A stretch of 64,000 bases of DNA from Streptomyces sp. NBC_01723 (GCF_036246005.1 NZ_CP109172.1:23787-87786); one strand, 5' to 3'; counted from the first letter of the stretch, positions 53,756 through 63,052 are shown. The notes: generated from the letters alone by a model not told the origin. Program-made: numbers and translations.

Positions 53756-54337
53756 CTATCCGGGCAGATCCGTGCGGTGGAAGTTCTGCCAGGACCGGGA
53801 CGCGGTCGGCCCGCGTTGACCCTGATATCGGGAGCCGCGCACCTCGCTCCCGTACGGGTACTCCGCGGGGGACGACAGAGCGAACACGCAGATCTGCCCG
53901 ATCTTCATGCCCGGCCACAGCTTGATCGGCAAGGTGGCGAGATTGCTGAGCTCCAGGGTTACGTGCCCCTCGAACCCCGGGTCGATGAACCCCGCCGTGG
54001 AGTGCGTGATCAGCCCCAACCTGCCGAGCGAGCTCTTCCCCTCCAGCCGGGCCGCGAGCGTGTCCGGCAACGACACCCGCTCCAACGTCGACCCCAACAC
54101 GAACTCCCCCGGATGCAACACGAACGCCTCCCCCGCCGGAACCTCCACCAGCCGCGCCAGGTCGTCCTGCCGTCGGGCGGGATCGATGAAGGCGTGCCGG
54201 TGATTCTCGAAGACCCGGAACGAGGCGTCCAGGCGGACGTCGATACTGGCGGTCTGAAGCATCGCCTCGTCGAACGGGCTGATGCCCAGCTGGCCGTCGG
54301 CTATCGCCGTGTGGAGGTCTCTGTCGGAAAGGAGCAC
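53756..54337 (-). CDS. dcd: dCTP deaminase
   Basis: Matches the dCTP deaminase/dUTPase fold: [73 protein letters not shown]. Some actinobacterial relatives (bifunctional Dcd) also hydrolyse dUTP, giving dUMP directly; the sequence alone does not decide it. 193 aa is normal. It supplies dUMP for the ThyX encoded nearby. The start is preceded by a weak site. Confidence 0.9.
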   Translation of the reverse strand: MLLSDRDLHTAIADGQLGISPFDEAMLQTASIDVRLDASFRVFENHRHAFIDPARRQDDLARLVEVPAGEAFVLHPGEFVLGSTLERVSLPDTLAARLEGKSSLGRLGLITHSTAGFIDPGFEGHVTLELSNLATLPIKLWPGMKIGQICVFALSSPAEYPYGSEVRGSRYQGQRGPTASRSWQNFHRTDLPG

Positions 54338-54346
54338 ACGCCGAGG

Positions 54347-54601
54347 CTACGGCCGTCCCGCCGGCCCGTTCCCTGCGCTGGCCCGCCGTTCCTCCAGTGC
54401 CCGCGTACACAGGACGCACAGCGGGTTCCCGCCCAGCCCGTACCGGTGAGTGGGGTGCTGGCAGCCGCGGCACGGCCCCACCAGGGACGGCGCGCACTCG
54501 GGGGCCGGCGGGACGGGTCTGTCGGAGGGGTTGCTGCTCACGCCGTCATCGTACGACCAGGCCAGGGGAACACTGCGCTGGATCGGCGGGAGACTGGTCA
54601 T
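54347..54601 (-). CDS. Hypothetical protein with zinc-like Cys pairs, 84 aa
   Basis: Ser/Pro-rich first half, then CRGCQHPTHRYGLGGNPLCV with LCTRALEE, a small metal-binding signature. ATG 54601 follows GGTAGGGG; an internal GTG at about 54541 would give only the Cys-containing part. Lies divergent from ThyX. Confidence 0.55.
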   Translation of the reverse strand: MTSLPPIQRSVPLAWSYDDGVSSNPSDRPVPPAPECAPSLVGPCRGCQHPTHRYGLGGNPLCVLCTRALEERRASAGNGPAGRP

Positions 54602-54628
54602 ACCGCCCCTACCGATCGGAGCCTTCCC

Positions 54629-55357
54629 GTGCCCGAGACCCTTGCGCCCGTGTTCCGCAGCGACGTCACCGTGCAGCTGGTCAAAGCGACAGCCTCCGAC
54701 AACGACGTGCTGTCCGCCGCCCGCGTCTCCACCCTCGGAGAACGGTCCCTCGCCGAGCTGGACAAGGACCCGGCGAAGTCGAAGGGCCTGATCAACTACC
54801 TCATGCGGGACCGGCACGGCTCACCCTGGGAGCACACGTCGATGACGTTCCTGGTCAGTGCCCCGATCTTCGTGTTCCGCGAGTTCATGAGGCACCGCGC
54901 CGGCTGGAGCTACAACGAATCCTCCGGGCGTTACCGGGAGCTGGAGCCGGTGTTCTACATCCCCGGCCCGGAGCGGCGCCTGGTGCAGGAGGGCAAGCCC
55001 GGCCACTACCAGTTCGTCGCCGGGAGCGAGGAGCAGTACAAGCTGGTGGACTCCGTCATGGAGGAGTCGTACCGGCAGGCGTATGCCGCCTATCAGCGGA
55101 TGCTCGCCGCGGGTGTCGCGCGGGAGGTGGCGCGGGCGGTGCTGCCCGTGGGTCTGTTCTCGTCGGCGTACGCGACGTGCAACGCGCGGTCGCTGATGCA
55201 CTTCCTCGGGCTGCGCACCACCCACCCCGACGCCGCCACCCCGAGCTTCCCTCAGCGGGAGATCGAGATGGTCGCGGAGCAGATGGAGGCGGCGTGGGCG
55301 GAGCTGATGCCCCTCACCCACGCCGCGTTCAATGCCAACGGCCGCATCGCCCCCTGA
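54629..55357 (+). CDS. thyX: Flavin-dependent thymidylate synthase ThyX
   Basis: The ThyX signature RHRAGWSYNESSGRY (residues 88-102) is intact. Other blocks are SPWEHTSMTFLVSAPIFVFR and a C-terminal AYATCNARSLMHFLGLR with FPQREIEMVAEQM. The enzyme makes dTMP from dUMP using FAD, NADPH and methylene-tetrahydrofolate. 242 aa is normal. GTG start with GGAG ten bases upstream. It complements the adjacent dCTP deaminase, making a phage nucleotide module. Confidence 0.95.
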   Translation: MPETLAPVFRSDVTVQLVKATASDNDVLSAARVSTLGERSLAELDKDPAKSKGLINYLMRDRHGSPWEHTSMTFLVSAPIFVFREFMRHRAGWSYNESSGRYRELEPVFYIPGPERRLVQEGKPGHYQFVAGSEEQYKLVDSVMEESYRQAYAAYQRMLAAGVAREVARAVLPVGLFSSAYATCNARSLMHFLGLRTTHPDAATPSFPQREIEMVAEQMEAAWAELMPLTHAAFNANGRIAP

Positions 55358-55376
55358 CCCCCGATCGCACACCAGT

Positions 55377-55721
55377 TCAGTCAGGTGCCGGCCCAGACCG
55401 GTCCTGCACCGCGTCGTGCAACGTCCCCCGGTGCTGAGCCCGGACCACCATGCTGATCCGCTGCATCACCAGACATGCGATGACCAGCAGAAGCAGCGTG
55501 CGGACCGTACGGAACACCATCGCCGGCGCCCCGTAATCCCACACCGTGATCGCGACCGTGTACGCCCCCAGGGCGCCGATCGCCAGCGTGAACGTCATGA
55601 TGTGCCGGCCCACCGCCGTCGACCGCCACGGCGCGAACCGGTGGTAGACGATCCCGAATACAAGGCTGCACAGGGCGACCAGGCTCGAGGCTGCAAGGTT
55701 GGCGAGCTGCGCGCAGTCCAT
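55377..55721 (-). CDS. Membrane protein of the lysis cassette, 114 aa
   Basis: Three hydrophobic segments are visible: LAASSLVALCSLVFGIVYH, FTLAIGALGAYTVAITVW and FRTVRTLLLLVIACLVMQR, with a short polar end. A phage membrane protein after the endolysin is commonly a holin or antiholin; the type is uncertain. Overlaps its upstream neighbour's stop by one base. Confidence 0.65.
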   Translation of the reverse strand: MDCAQLANLAASSLVALCSLVFGIVYHRFAPWRSTAVGRHIMTFTLAIGALGAYTVAITVWDYGAPAMVFRTVRTLLLLVIACLVMQRISMVVRAQHRGTLHDAVQDRSGPAPD

Positions 55722-55966
55722 TAGCGGGGGCCTCCCTCGAAGGCGTTGCGGAAGAGTTCCGCGAAGTGGTTCTGTTCCCGCTCGCTGGCGAGGCGGGCGG
55801 CGACGCGGTCAACGAGCGGGCGGTGCGCTTCCACCGTCCGGCGGGCCTTCTGGGCGCGGGACAGGGCCTTCTCGGCTTCCCGCTGCCCGTGAGTTTTGGC
55901 GGCCTGGTCCGGGCGCTGCGGGGCGGGCTCAGGACGGCGGCGCAGCAACCGACTGATCCATCGCAT
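55721..55966 (-). CDS. Small charged helical protein, 81 aa
   Basis: A basic start (MRWISRLLRRRPEPAPQRPD) is followed by a long charged helix (EKALSRAQKARRTVEAHRPL) typical of small phage cassette proteins. It overlaps the end of the 55929 gene in another frame by 38 bases. Function unknown. Confidence 0.6.
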   Translation of the reverse strand: MRWISRLLRRRPEPAPQRPDQAAKTHGQREAEKALSRAQKARRTVEAHRPLVDRVAARLASEREQNHFAELFRNAFEGGPR

Positions 55967-56264
55967 CCCCGGGCACCTCCCCTCGTATGGCGCGCAGAAC
56001 GTGGTTGGCGACCCGTGAGAGTTCGAGGAGTTCCCCGACCTGGTTCTGTGCTTCGATGCGTGCGGCTTCGCTCTCCCGGTGGGCTGCCCGCCACGCGTCT
56101 CGTTCCGACGCGATCTCGGCGACCCGTGCGTCCCGGTCCTTGCGCACGTCCTCGAGGACGGCGCGGGAGACCAGGTTGCCTCGGAGGATGAGCAGCACGA
56201 TGAGGGTCACGATGGCCCCGGCCCCGCCCGGCAGAAGGACGTTGACGGCCGACAGGTCATTCAC
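55929..56264 (-). CDS. Single-span membrane protein with coiled coil, 111 aa
   Basis: An N-terminal span (GGAGAIVTLIVLLILRG) is followed by a coiled-coil (EDVRKDRDARVAEIASERDA) region. The layout recalls holin-accessory or spanin-like proteins. Overlaps the next gene by 38 bases. Role inferred from position near the endolysin. Confidence 0.62.
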   Translation of the reverse strand: MNDLSAVNVLLPGGAGAIVTLIVLLILRGNLVSRAVLEDVRKDRDARVAEIASERDAWRAAHRESEAARIEAQNQVGELLELSRVANHVLRAIRGEVPGDAMDQSVAAPPS

Positions 56265-56342
56265 CTCTGCTGCTCCTTGTAGTTGGTGGGTGGAGTACGC
56301 GGGTGCCGCTGCCAGTCGACACCTGCGTACCGGTGGGTTCGG

Positions 56343-56729
56343 TCAGACCGATGTGGGGCCGGGCCGCTTGGCCAGCGGGCCGGACCGTTCGATGTTCAGG
56401 GCCGGGACGGGCGCGGTGACCTCCCGGCGGAGGAACAGGGCGACGGCGCCCTCCACCACCAGCATCCACAGGGCCTGCTGCTCTGCGCTCATGTCGAGGC
56501 CGAAGCCGAGGAACAGGGCCAGGACACCCTGGGCGAGGTTCACGATGGCTGCGGCGGCCGCACCGGTACGCAGGACGACCGCTTCGGCGAGGGCGACGAC
56601 GCCGGACAGGACGGCCATGATGACGGCCTGCTGCTCAGCGGACACGTCCAGGCCGTACGCGGAGGACAGCTTGAGGGCGACAGCGACGAAGCCCAGCAGG
56701 AGAACGGGCTCACGCCCGAGGATCTTCAC
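56343..56729 (-). CDS. Holin-like membrane protein with internal duplication, 128 aa
   Basis: Two similar blocks occur: YGLDVSAEQQAVIMAVLSGV-VALAE and FGLDMSAEQQALWMLVVEGA-VALF. Each pairs an S-A-E-Q-Q turn with a membrane span, and two further spans surround them. The C-terminus is polar. It starts two bases after the endolysin stop. A holin is the best guess; the duplicated D-x-S-A-E-Q-Q motif is distinctive. Confidence 0.7.
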   Translation of the reverse strand: MKILGREPVLLLGFVAVALKLSSAYGLDVSAEQQAVIMAVLSGVVALAEAVVLRTGAAAAAIVNLAQGVLALFLGFGLDMSAEQQALWMLVVEGAVALFLRREVTAPVPALNIERSGPLAKRPGPTSV

Positions 56730-56731
56730 GG

Positions 56732-57637
56732 TCAGGACTCCTTCTTGAGGTTGGCGACGTCGGCGCGCAGGGCGGCGACGTCCTTACGGAGCGCGTCGAG
56801 TACCTTGGGCAGTCCGACGACGGAGTTGTAGATGGACCGCAAGTAGGACTGCGGCTGCCACGTCTTGTTCGTCTTGATGTCCGGCGCGTCCGCCGGAGCG
56901 GCCACGGCGTCGGTCTCCCAGACGGCGTTGTAGATGTCCTTCTTGCTGAAGCCGGCCATGGGGTCCTCCTCCTGCTGGGCGGGCGGCTTGGTGGTGTTCG
57001 AGGAGCCGGCACTCCATGAGGCGGGGTGCTTGAGGCGTTCGGCGACGTCGCGGCGGAAGGCGGTCATGTCGAAGCTGCCGCGGCCCTCGACCGGCCCATA
57101 GGGGTCGATCTTTCCGGGCTGCCATTCCTTGTGGCCGATGACGGATCCGGCGCCCCATCCGTGGGCGCGGCACAGGGCGGCCGCCCAGCGGACGGCGGCG
57201 TCGTACTGGACGGCCGGGTACTGGTCCTTGCCGTTGCCGAGGTTGACGATCTCCAGGCCGTAGAAGCGGGAGTTGCCGTCGGTGTTGGCCTCGTTGTCGG
57301 CGGGCAGGGCGGTCTCGTTGGTGACCGCGCGGAGGACGTCGTCGTCTCCGGATCCGGCGTGGTTGGCGCGGCCGGCGGAGACCATGTACAGCTTCCCGGA
57401 CTTGCCGCCGACGGTGTGACAGAGCGGTCCGGGCAGGTTGGCGTGGCCGTTGTAGCAGAGGGCGACCGAGTTGTCCTCACCGGAGGACACCGTGTGGTGG
57501 ATCATGACGCCGTTGACGGGCCCCCAGGAGCCCACGTGGTTGCGGTTGTGGCTGCGCCACGACCGGTATTCGACTGCCTTGCAGCCTTCGGCCTTCAGGG
57601 CTGCAAGGAACGCGGCCGCGGACAGGGGCGTGGCCAT
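56732..57637 (-). CDS. Endolysin: N-acetylmuramoyl-L-alanine amidase (PGRP/amidase_2 type)
   Basis: The amidase domain (residues about 25-200) has VMIHHTVSSGEDNSVALCYN with zinc His, SRFYGLEIVNLGNG, and IGHKEWQPGKIDPYGP with the conserved His and Lys region. The C-terminal 75 residues are a charged helical tail (MAGFSKKDIYNAVWETDAVA; DALRKDVAALRADVANLKKE) likely for cell-wall or oligomer contact. 301 aa. It cleaves peptidoglycan at lysis. Coupled by one base to the upstream gene. Confidence 0.9.
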   Translation of the reverse strand: MATPLSAAAFLAALKAEGCKAVEYRSWRSHNRNHVGSWGPVNGVMIHHTVSSGEDNSVALCYNGHANLPGPLCHTVGGKSGKLYMVSAGRANHAGSGDDDVLRAVTNETALPADNEANTDGNSRFYGLEIVNLGNGKDQYPAVQYDAAVRWAAALCRAHGWGAGSVIGHKEWQPGKIDPYGPVEGRGSFDMTAFRRDVAERLKHPASWSAGSSNTTKPPAQQEEDPMAGFSKKDIYNAVWETDAVAAPADAPDIKTNKTWQPQSYLRSIYNSVVGLPKVLDALRKDVAALRADVANLKKES

Positions 57638-58035
57638 CAGGACTCCTTCGGGGGCGGGGTGACGCGCGGGACCTTCAGGCGGTCCCAGGCGGTTTCGTCG
57701 GGGATCCCGGACACGTCACCGGCACCCTTGGGGCGCAGCGACTTCTGGTAGGACGCCCAGGCGTCGCGGTGGGCGTTGGTCCAGTCCGGGCCGAGGCGCT
57801 TGCCGTGCGGGTTGTGGCCTTCGGCGGTCAGGCGGGCGCCGGCCGCAGCGTTGATGGGGCTGTAGCGGCCGCCGTGGAAGAACTCCGGGCCGGGGTAGGG
57901 CTCGTGCTGGTCGCCGCTGTCGACGGTCGTCGGGGGTTCGGCGACGGGTGCGGGTTCGGCGTCGGGGCGGGCCGGGCTGGTGTCGGGCTTGGTACGGGCA
58001 GCCGTCTGCTCGCCGTCGTGCTTGGGGTCGGGCAT
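57637..58035 (-). CDS. Putative cell-wall-associated structural protein, 132 aa
   Basis: The N-terminal half is Pro/Asp-rich linker. The C-terminal half (GARLTAEGHNPHGKRLGPDW; AHRDAWASYQKSLRPKGAGD; GIPDETAWDRLKVPR) resembles a peptidoglycan-binding-like module common in Streptomyces phages. It sits just upstream of the endolysin and may assist it or decorate the tail. Role inferred. Confidence 0.62.
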   Translation of the reverse strand: MPDPKHDGEQTAARTKPDTSPARPDAEPAPVAEPPTTVDSGDQHEPYPGPEFFHGGRYSPINAAAGARLTAEGHNPHGKRLGPDWTNAHRDAWASYQKSLRPKGAGDVSGIPDETAWDRLKVPRVTPPPKES

Positions 58036-58152
58036 GGCCCGTACTCCTAGACTCCCCGCGCCCAGGTGAAATTGGTGTGGCGGGCCGCTGTGGTGCGGCC
58101 GTCCCTCGGTGGATGCTGCTGGGGGCGGAGGGTCGCCCTCTGTGATCAGGCT

Positions 58153-58186
58153 AGGGCCTGGGGGAAGGATCGTTCCCCCAGGCCCT
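58153..58186 (-). terminator. Terminator of the minor-tail operon
   Basis: AGGGCCTGGGGGAA and TTCCCCCAGGCCCT form a perfect 14-bp stem with a six-base loop, 9 bases after the 58196 gene. Confidence 0.78.
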
Positions 58187-58195
58187 GCTGTGCGC

Positions 58196-58582
58196 CTATT
58201 CCTCGATGGGCTGCGGGTCCAGCTTGCTGGCGGTCAGGATCCGGCAGTCCTTGCCGCAGCAGCCGTCCGACCCGCAGACGACCCGGATGTACTTCAGCTG
58301 CCCGTTGTTGGAGTAGAACATCGGAATGTGGACGATGACGTTCTCCTGCGGGCATCCAGGGGTGACGCAGGCGGAGGTGATCGAGTACCAGGTTTGCGGT
58401 TCCCAGTTGATGACGTCCGGGTCGGGTACCGGGTCCGGGGTGGGCGGCGGCTGGTCCGGGGGCGGCTCGGTCGGTGCCGGCGTCGGGGGCTCCACCGGGA
58501 TCGGGTCCAGTTGGGTGGACTCGGTGGCCTCCGGGGCCTCGATGGGTCCGGTCTCTGCGGACTGCGTGGTCTCTTCGCTCAC
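58196..58582 (-). CDS. Small structural or minor tail-associated protein, 128 aa
   Basis: An acidic, Pro/Thr-rich N-terminal half (TESTQLDPIPVEPPTPAPTE) is followed by a beta domain with six Cys (ITSACVTPGCPQENVIVHIP; VVCGSDGCCGKDC). GTG overlaps the tail-fibre stop. Probably a virion-surface or tail tip protein; no family recognised. Confidence 0.65.
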   Translation of the reverse strand: MSEETTQSAETGPIEAPEATESTQLDPIPVEPPTPAPTEPPPDQPPPTPDPVPDPDVINWEPQTWYSITSACVTPGCPQENVIVHIPMFYSNNGQLKYIRVVCGSDGCCGKDCRILTASKLDPQPIEE

Positions 58583-61005
58583 GATCCGATCACCATCCAG
58601 TTGACGCTGGTAGCGGTTGTGTTCTCGCGGTTGACCCAGACGAGCATGCTGCTCGACGTGACGGAGGAGACGCCGACGCCAGTGACGCCCTGCGCGCCTA
58701 CGGGAGTACGGACGCCGGGCACGGTCGTGGCCGCGGTGGCGTAGCCGCGGAACGTGGTCCCCTTCAGCGCGGAGAACGACACGGACGCGCTGGTCGGGAC
58801 GTGCGCCGCGGACGGGGTGATCGTGGTCGTACCGGTGATGATGTTCCCGGCGGTCATCATGCCCGCGATGACCGTGTTGCCGTCCTTGTCGACGGTGAAC
58901 CGGTTCGCGGCATCCCGTAGCAGCCGCAGCAGGAACCCGGTGTGCGCGGTCGCCGCCTCCAGGTAGAAGCCGCTGAACGCGGACGCTGGCGGGACGACGG
59001 CCAGGCGGCCGTTGCCGAGGGTCGCCAGGTTCGGCTCCACGATGTAGCTGGTGTTCTGCGCCGTTGCGTCCTGGTTGACGTACGAGAAGTTCGCGAGGGT
59101 GCCGTCCATGTAGATCCGGCCGCCGATCACACGCGACGGCGGCGTGGAGTCCAGCGCGAGCCGCTCCATGATCGCGGCGTCCCTGAACAGCCCGGCTCGC
59201 CACAGCATCTTCGTGTAGCCGTTCGCGGGGAACGTGCCGGACACCAGCTCCAGGTTGGCGTCGCCGGTGGCTGGCTCGGATACGGCGACGGCGGCCACAT
59301 TCGAGCCGCTGGCGTTGTACAGCTGCATGGCCGGGTAGGCCAGGTTGGGGTTGAGCCACATGACGGCCCCGGTCTCGCCCTTGACGAGGAGGCCGCGGGC
59401 GGAGAGTTCGTTGACGGTGACGTTGTCCGCGTTGTAGCCGAGGATCTTGTTGGCGTCGCCCTCGTTGAGGGTGATGCGTTCACCGGTCGTGTCGGTCTGG
59501 ATCAGCGCGCCGGTGATGGTCTTGCCGTTGATGGCGTCGGCGTCCAGCTTGGCAGCCGTGATCGCACCGTCGGCGATGTTCACCGAGTTGACCACGCCCG
59601 TCGGTACCGTCTCCACCGTGACCAGGTCGATCTGTTGCACGCCGTCCGCCGTCGCCCCGTACAGCAGCCGGATCAGCGGACGCAGGTAGCGGACGCTCGC
59701 GTGCGCCAGACCCGGCGTCTTAGGGTCAGGGCGGGGCGTTCCCGTACCGTTCACGCCTGCCGCGGCGGCCCCCTTGAGATAGCCGGTGAACGTCGACCAC
59801 GCCGTCCCCACGGTGATGGCCTCATTGCTGGCCGCCACGTAGTGCTGGAGGGACACCAAGTCATCGCCGGCGGTGTTGACCCGGGTGGTGCCATCGGCGG
59901 CAATTCCCGCCAGGCCCAGGTAGACGGTCGGGGTGCCCGTGGTCGGTGCGACGGTCGTCCGCAGGCGGACTGTCACCTTGTACAGGGCGTCCGGGTCGAA
60001 CGGGATGTTCTGTCTGCCTTCGAGTGCGGTGCGGCCGCTGACTTCGAAGACGGTGCCGCCGGTTCCTGCGTCGGTGACCCCAGTGAGGACCTGCCAGGTG
60101 CCGCTGTCGGCGACCTGCTGCCACAAGGTGGCGTCGCCCATGGAGTCGGTGAGTTTCTGCCCGATGGACTGGGCGATGCCGACGGTGAGCGCATTGGTGG
60201 TGACGGCCCCGGCGGCGATCTTTTCTGCGGTGACGGCGTTCGCTGCCATCTTGTCGGCGGTGACAGCGAGCGCGTCGAGTTTCACGGTGGTCACAGCACC
60301 AGATGCGATCTTGTCGGCGTTCACGGCGTCGGTGTCGATCTGGAGCGCCTGCACCGCGGCGGCAACGATCTTCGGGGTGGTGATCGCATCGTCGGTGATC
60401 TCAGTGGTGCCGATCGCGCCTGCGGCGACTTTTGCCTGTGTGACCGCGTCGTCGGCGAGTTTCACCGTGGTCACGATGCCGTCCAGGATGTCCGTCGCCA
60501 CTACGGGCGCCGGACCGAGCGGGCCCGCCTGGACGGTCGGATCCGATGCCGTCCCGGACGTGTTCCGGGCTACCAGGAGGACGTAGACGGGCTCGTCGCA
60601 GGGGACGACGACGGTGCCGCCCTGCGGGGTTTCGAACGTTGTCTTCAGCGTGGCCAGGCTGGCGGTGAAGCCGTCTTCGGTGGAGGCGTGGACTTCGACG
60701 CGCTGCCAGTCCAGCGGTGGCACCGCATCATCGGCGAAGGCGCCGTTCCAGGACACGGTGATCCCGCCGAGGACGGATCCGAGGATCGGCGCGGACGGTG
60801 TGGGTGGTGGGGGCCCGTTGACGATGTTCACGGCGGTCGTGCCGTCGCCCTGCACGCCGAGGATCGCGCGGAGGCTTCCGTCGCCGTCGCGGACTTGGAG
60901 GGCGTTGTTCTCGATGCTGCCGCCGTGCGCGTACCGCTGCCCCTTCTGGATCTCCTTCAGCTGCTGTCGGAGGCGGGCGACTTCCTGGGTGAGGTCTCGA
61001 GCCAT
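58579..61005 (-). CDS. Minor tail protein with repeated helical shaft, 808 aa
   Basis: The N-terminal helix (MARDLTQEVARLRQQLKEIQ) is followed by a fibronectin-like domain. Then residues about 170-280 contain many D-x-[AI]-[VT]-[TA]-x-x-K-[LMI] units (TVKLADDAVTQAKVAAGAIG; VTADKMAANAVTAEKIAAGA). Such repeats form the shaft of actinophage tail proteins. Later domains are beta-rich, likely receptor or sugar binding. ATG 61005 is the good start. Position after two baseplate-type genes supports a tail tip or fibre role. Confidence 0.83.
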   Translation of the reverse strand: MARDLTQEVARLRQQLKEIQKGQRYAHGGSIENNALQVRDGDGSLRAILGVQGDGTTAVNIVNGPPPPTPSAPILGSVLGGITVSWNGAFADDAVPPLDWQRVEVHASTEDGFTASLATLKTTFETPQGGTVVVPCDEPVYVLLVARNTSGTASDPTVQAGPLGPAPVVATDILDGIVTTVKLADDAVTQAKVAAGAIGTTEITDDAITTPKIVAAAVQALQIDTDAVNADKIASGAVTTVKLDALAVTADKMAANAVTAEKIAAGAVTTNALTVGIAQSIGQKLTDSMGDATLWQQVADSGTWQVLTGVTDAGTGGTVFEVSGRTALEGRQNIPFDPDALYKVTVRLRTTVAPTTGTPTVYLGLAGIAADGTTRVNTAGDDLVSLQHYVAASNEAITVGTAWSTFTGYLKGAAAAGVNGTGTPRPDPKTPGLAHASVRYLRPLIRLLYGATADGVQQIDLVTVETVPTGVVNSVNIADGAITAAKLDADAINGKTITGALIQTDTTGERITLNEGDANKILGYNADNVTVNELSARGLLVKGETGAVMWLNPNLAYPAMQLYNASGSNVAAVAVSEPATGDANLELVSGTFPANGYTKMLWRAGLFRDAAIMERLALDSTPPSRVIGGRIYMDGTLANFSYVNQDATAQNTSYIVEPNLATLGNGRLAVVPPASAFSGFYLEAATAHTGFLLRLLRDAANRFTVDKDGNTVIAGMMTAGNIITGTTTITPSAAHVPTSASVSFSALKGTTFRGYATAATTVPGVRTPVGAQGVTGVGVSSVTSSSMLVWVNRENTTATSVNWMVIGS

Positions 61006-61007
61006 CG

Positions 61008-62102
61008 TTACGCCTCCGCGGGGCCGTAGTGGAAGGAATCGGCGCGCTTCAGGGTGAGCACCGCCTGGTCGGGGGATTCGGTGGGCCGGTAGGAGTCGGA
61101 CAGGATCCGAGCCCAGCCCGACCAGGACGTCCATTGGTTGTTGACGGTGACGGGTACGTCGTCGCCGATCTGCCACGAGCCGAGCGGGGCGTTGGGGTGG
61201 TGCCGGATGGTGATCGTCTCGACCTGGCCCATGACCTTGCGGCGCTTCAGTTCCGCGGTCGCGCGCTTCCCCAGGACGTCGGTCCCGTTGACGGTGGGAA
61301 GGGCCAGGACGGACTCCATGCGCAGCCCGCCGTCCCGGGAGGGTGCTTCCGCCCGGCGGGTGGCGGTGCCCTCGCCGGAGCCGGTGGCGATGATGACGTT
61401 GGCGAAGTCGTCGCCGCTGTAGGTGACGGGGGGTGCGTCGATGATGTTGACGCCGGTCCGGAAGCTGATGTCGGTGCGGCGGGTCCCGAGCCGTGGATAC
61501 CCCAGCTTCAGCCGCTTCTCCACAGTGCCGTTGGTGAGGTAGCGGCTGGTGTTGGTGTACTGGGGTGCGCCTTCCTCCGATACGAGGTCGTCCAGGTGGT
61601 CGCCCAGGTTCGGGGTTTCGTACCAGTGCGACGCCCACGGCTCATCCGGTGTACCCACGGTGATCTGCGAGGTGGTGGAGTCGACGACCACACCCAGGTT
61701 GCCGTCGGGCTGCTCCTGCGCGTACGCCCACACGTCCCGGATGATGGTGCACGGGTCGGTGTACGTGTACGGGCCGCGGCCCGCCAGCTCCCCGTGCGTG
61801 TCGTGGCGCTTCGTCAGATACGACGACCAGCCGGCCGCTTCGATCTGGTACTCGCCGTCCTGCGCGGTCAGGTCCCAGATGAGGCCGCCCCACCGCAGGT
61901 AGCCGTCGGCCTCGGCGTAGATGACGGCCTTGCCGGGGATGAGGGCGTCCACGTTGGCTTTCACGAACCGGGGTGCCAGGGTGCCGCGCAGCTCGCCCGG
62001 TCCGTTGAGTTCGTTGCCGAACTCGGCCTGCGACAGGGGCAGGGCAGGATGGAGCTGCACGCCGGTCAGGGCGTGCTGCGTCCAAAACCGCCACCGCCCC
62101 AT
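61008..62102 (-). CDS. Minor tail protein, baseplate-hub-like (Gp37-like), 364 aa
   Basis: The N-terminal pattern GELRGTLAPRFVKANVDALI-PGKAVIYAE-DGYLRWGGLIW resembles siphovirus ReqiPepy6 Gp37-like proteins (a linker to a hub-like fold). Later TEAPSRDGGLRMES-like and GSWQIGDDVPVTV blocks also fit. Located between two minor tail genes; coupled at 62102 by one base. The assignment to family is by appearance. Confidence 0.75.
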   Translation of the reverse strand: MGRWRFWTQHALTGVQLHPALPLSQAEFGNELNGPGELRGTLAPRFVKANVDALIPGKAVIYAEADGYLRWGGLIWDLTAQDGEYQIEAAGWSSYLTKRHDTHGELAGRGPYTYTDPCTIIRDVWAYAQEQPDGNLGVVVDSTTSQITVGTPDEPWASHWYETPNLGDHLDDLVSEEGAPQYTNTSRYLTNGTVEKRLKLGYPRLGTRRTDISFRTGVNIIDAPPVTYSGDDFANVIIATGSGEGTATRRAEAPSRDGGLRMESVLALPTVNGTDVLGKRATAELKRRKVMGQVETITIRHHPNAPLGSWQIGDDVPVTVNNQWTSWSGWARILSDSYRPTESPDQAVLTLKRADSFHYGPAEA

Positions 62103-63052
62103 CAGAGACGTCCTTCAAGGAACTCCACATCGATCTTGAAGATGGTGCGGTTGTCGATGCCGATCTTCCCGTCGTTCAGCGGGTCCGTCCGCATCCGCGC
62201 CTTGATCGGCTGGCTGGTCCCCCGCATCGCCGCGCCCGGCCCGGTAGTCAGACTGATCGTCTCGATCATCTCGATGTACGCGCGGCGGGCGACGGACCCC
62301 TGGTTGTCGTCGATCCACACCTCCTGACCGGCCTCGACCGTTCCGAGTACGAACCGGAACGCGCCGAACACCGCGCCGTCCGCGAGCCGCAGGTTCGTCA
62401 CCGAGAACACGACCTTCGCGACAGCAGCCCAGGACGGAATGTCCAGGGTGGCCAAGGTCAGGTTGGGATGGAGTTTCCACGTGCTGGAGGTGCCGGAGAT
62501 TTCAACGAGGGAACCGAACGCGTAGTAGGGGGTGAGGATCCGTTCCCGTCGCGGGTTCGCGACCTGCCGAATGTCTTTCACCATGGCGTTGGTGATGGTC
62601 GCCGTGGAGGACGGGATGTCGATCCGGGCGAGCGGGACAGCGGAATAGCCCGCGGGGACGGTGGTCGCAGTGGAGGACACGTTGGGGATGACCTCGAAGA
62701 ACACGATCGGATCCGTCTCGGGGTCGCGGGTGCCCTCGTACTCGGGGTCCTCCACGCGCAGCACGACCATGTCCGAGCGGCCCGTGCCGCCCGTCGCGGA
62801 TATATCTACGGTGTCGGAGCCGATGTTGTACGCGTTGTAGTAGCCCTGGACCGGGGAGACCTTCCCTGCGATGACCGCGGACCCGTCCCCGATCTGCACG
62901 CCCGCGCCCGGCGTCGACAACGCCGTCACCTTCAAGTCGCTGCCGGTGGTGACGCCCTCGTTGTCCCGCGCCAAATCTTTGATCATCATGCGGAACTGCT
63001 GCGCGGAATGCTCCGCCCCCAGCGTCGCAATCGGAACTGGTACGAGTGCCAT
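62102..63052 (-). CDS. Minor tail protein, 316 aa
   Basis: Beta-rich protein with VTTGSDLKVTALSTPGAGVQ, SDMVVLRVEDPEYEGTRDPE, and VPLARIDIPSSTATITNAMV, a pattern of phage baseplate/tail-tip proteins. GGAGACC precedes the ATG. It lies between the Gp37-like gene and the Dit-like gene. Function inferred from neighbours. Confidence 0.75.
   Translation of the reverse strand: MALVPVPIATLGAEHSAQQFRMMIKDLARDNEGVTTGSDLKVTALSTPGAGVQIGDGSAVIAGKVSPVQGYYNAYNIGSDTVDISATGGTGRSDMVVLRVEDPEYEGTRDPETDPIVFFEVIPNVSSTATTVPAGYSAVPLARIDIPSSTATITNAMVKDIRQVANPRRERILTPYYAFGSLVEISGTSSTWKLHPNLTLATLDIPSWAAVAKVVFSVTNLRLADGAVFGAFRFVLGTVEAGQEVWIDDNQGSVARRAYIEMIETISLTTGPGAAMRGTSQPIKARMRTDPLNDGKIGIDNRTIFKIDVEFLEGRL

Noticed and set aside
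58942..61029. A 695-codon open frame on the plus strand opposite the minor tail gene
   Set aside because: Its composition is Gly/Arg/Asp/Val-rich and repeats mirror the tail repeats; it lacks a ribosome site. High G+C makes long antisense frames common. The minus-strand frame has recognisable tail domains.
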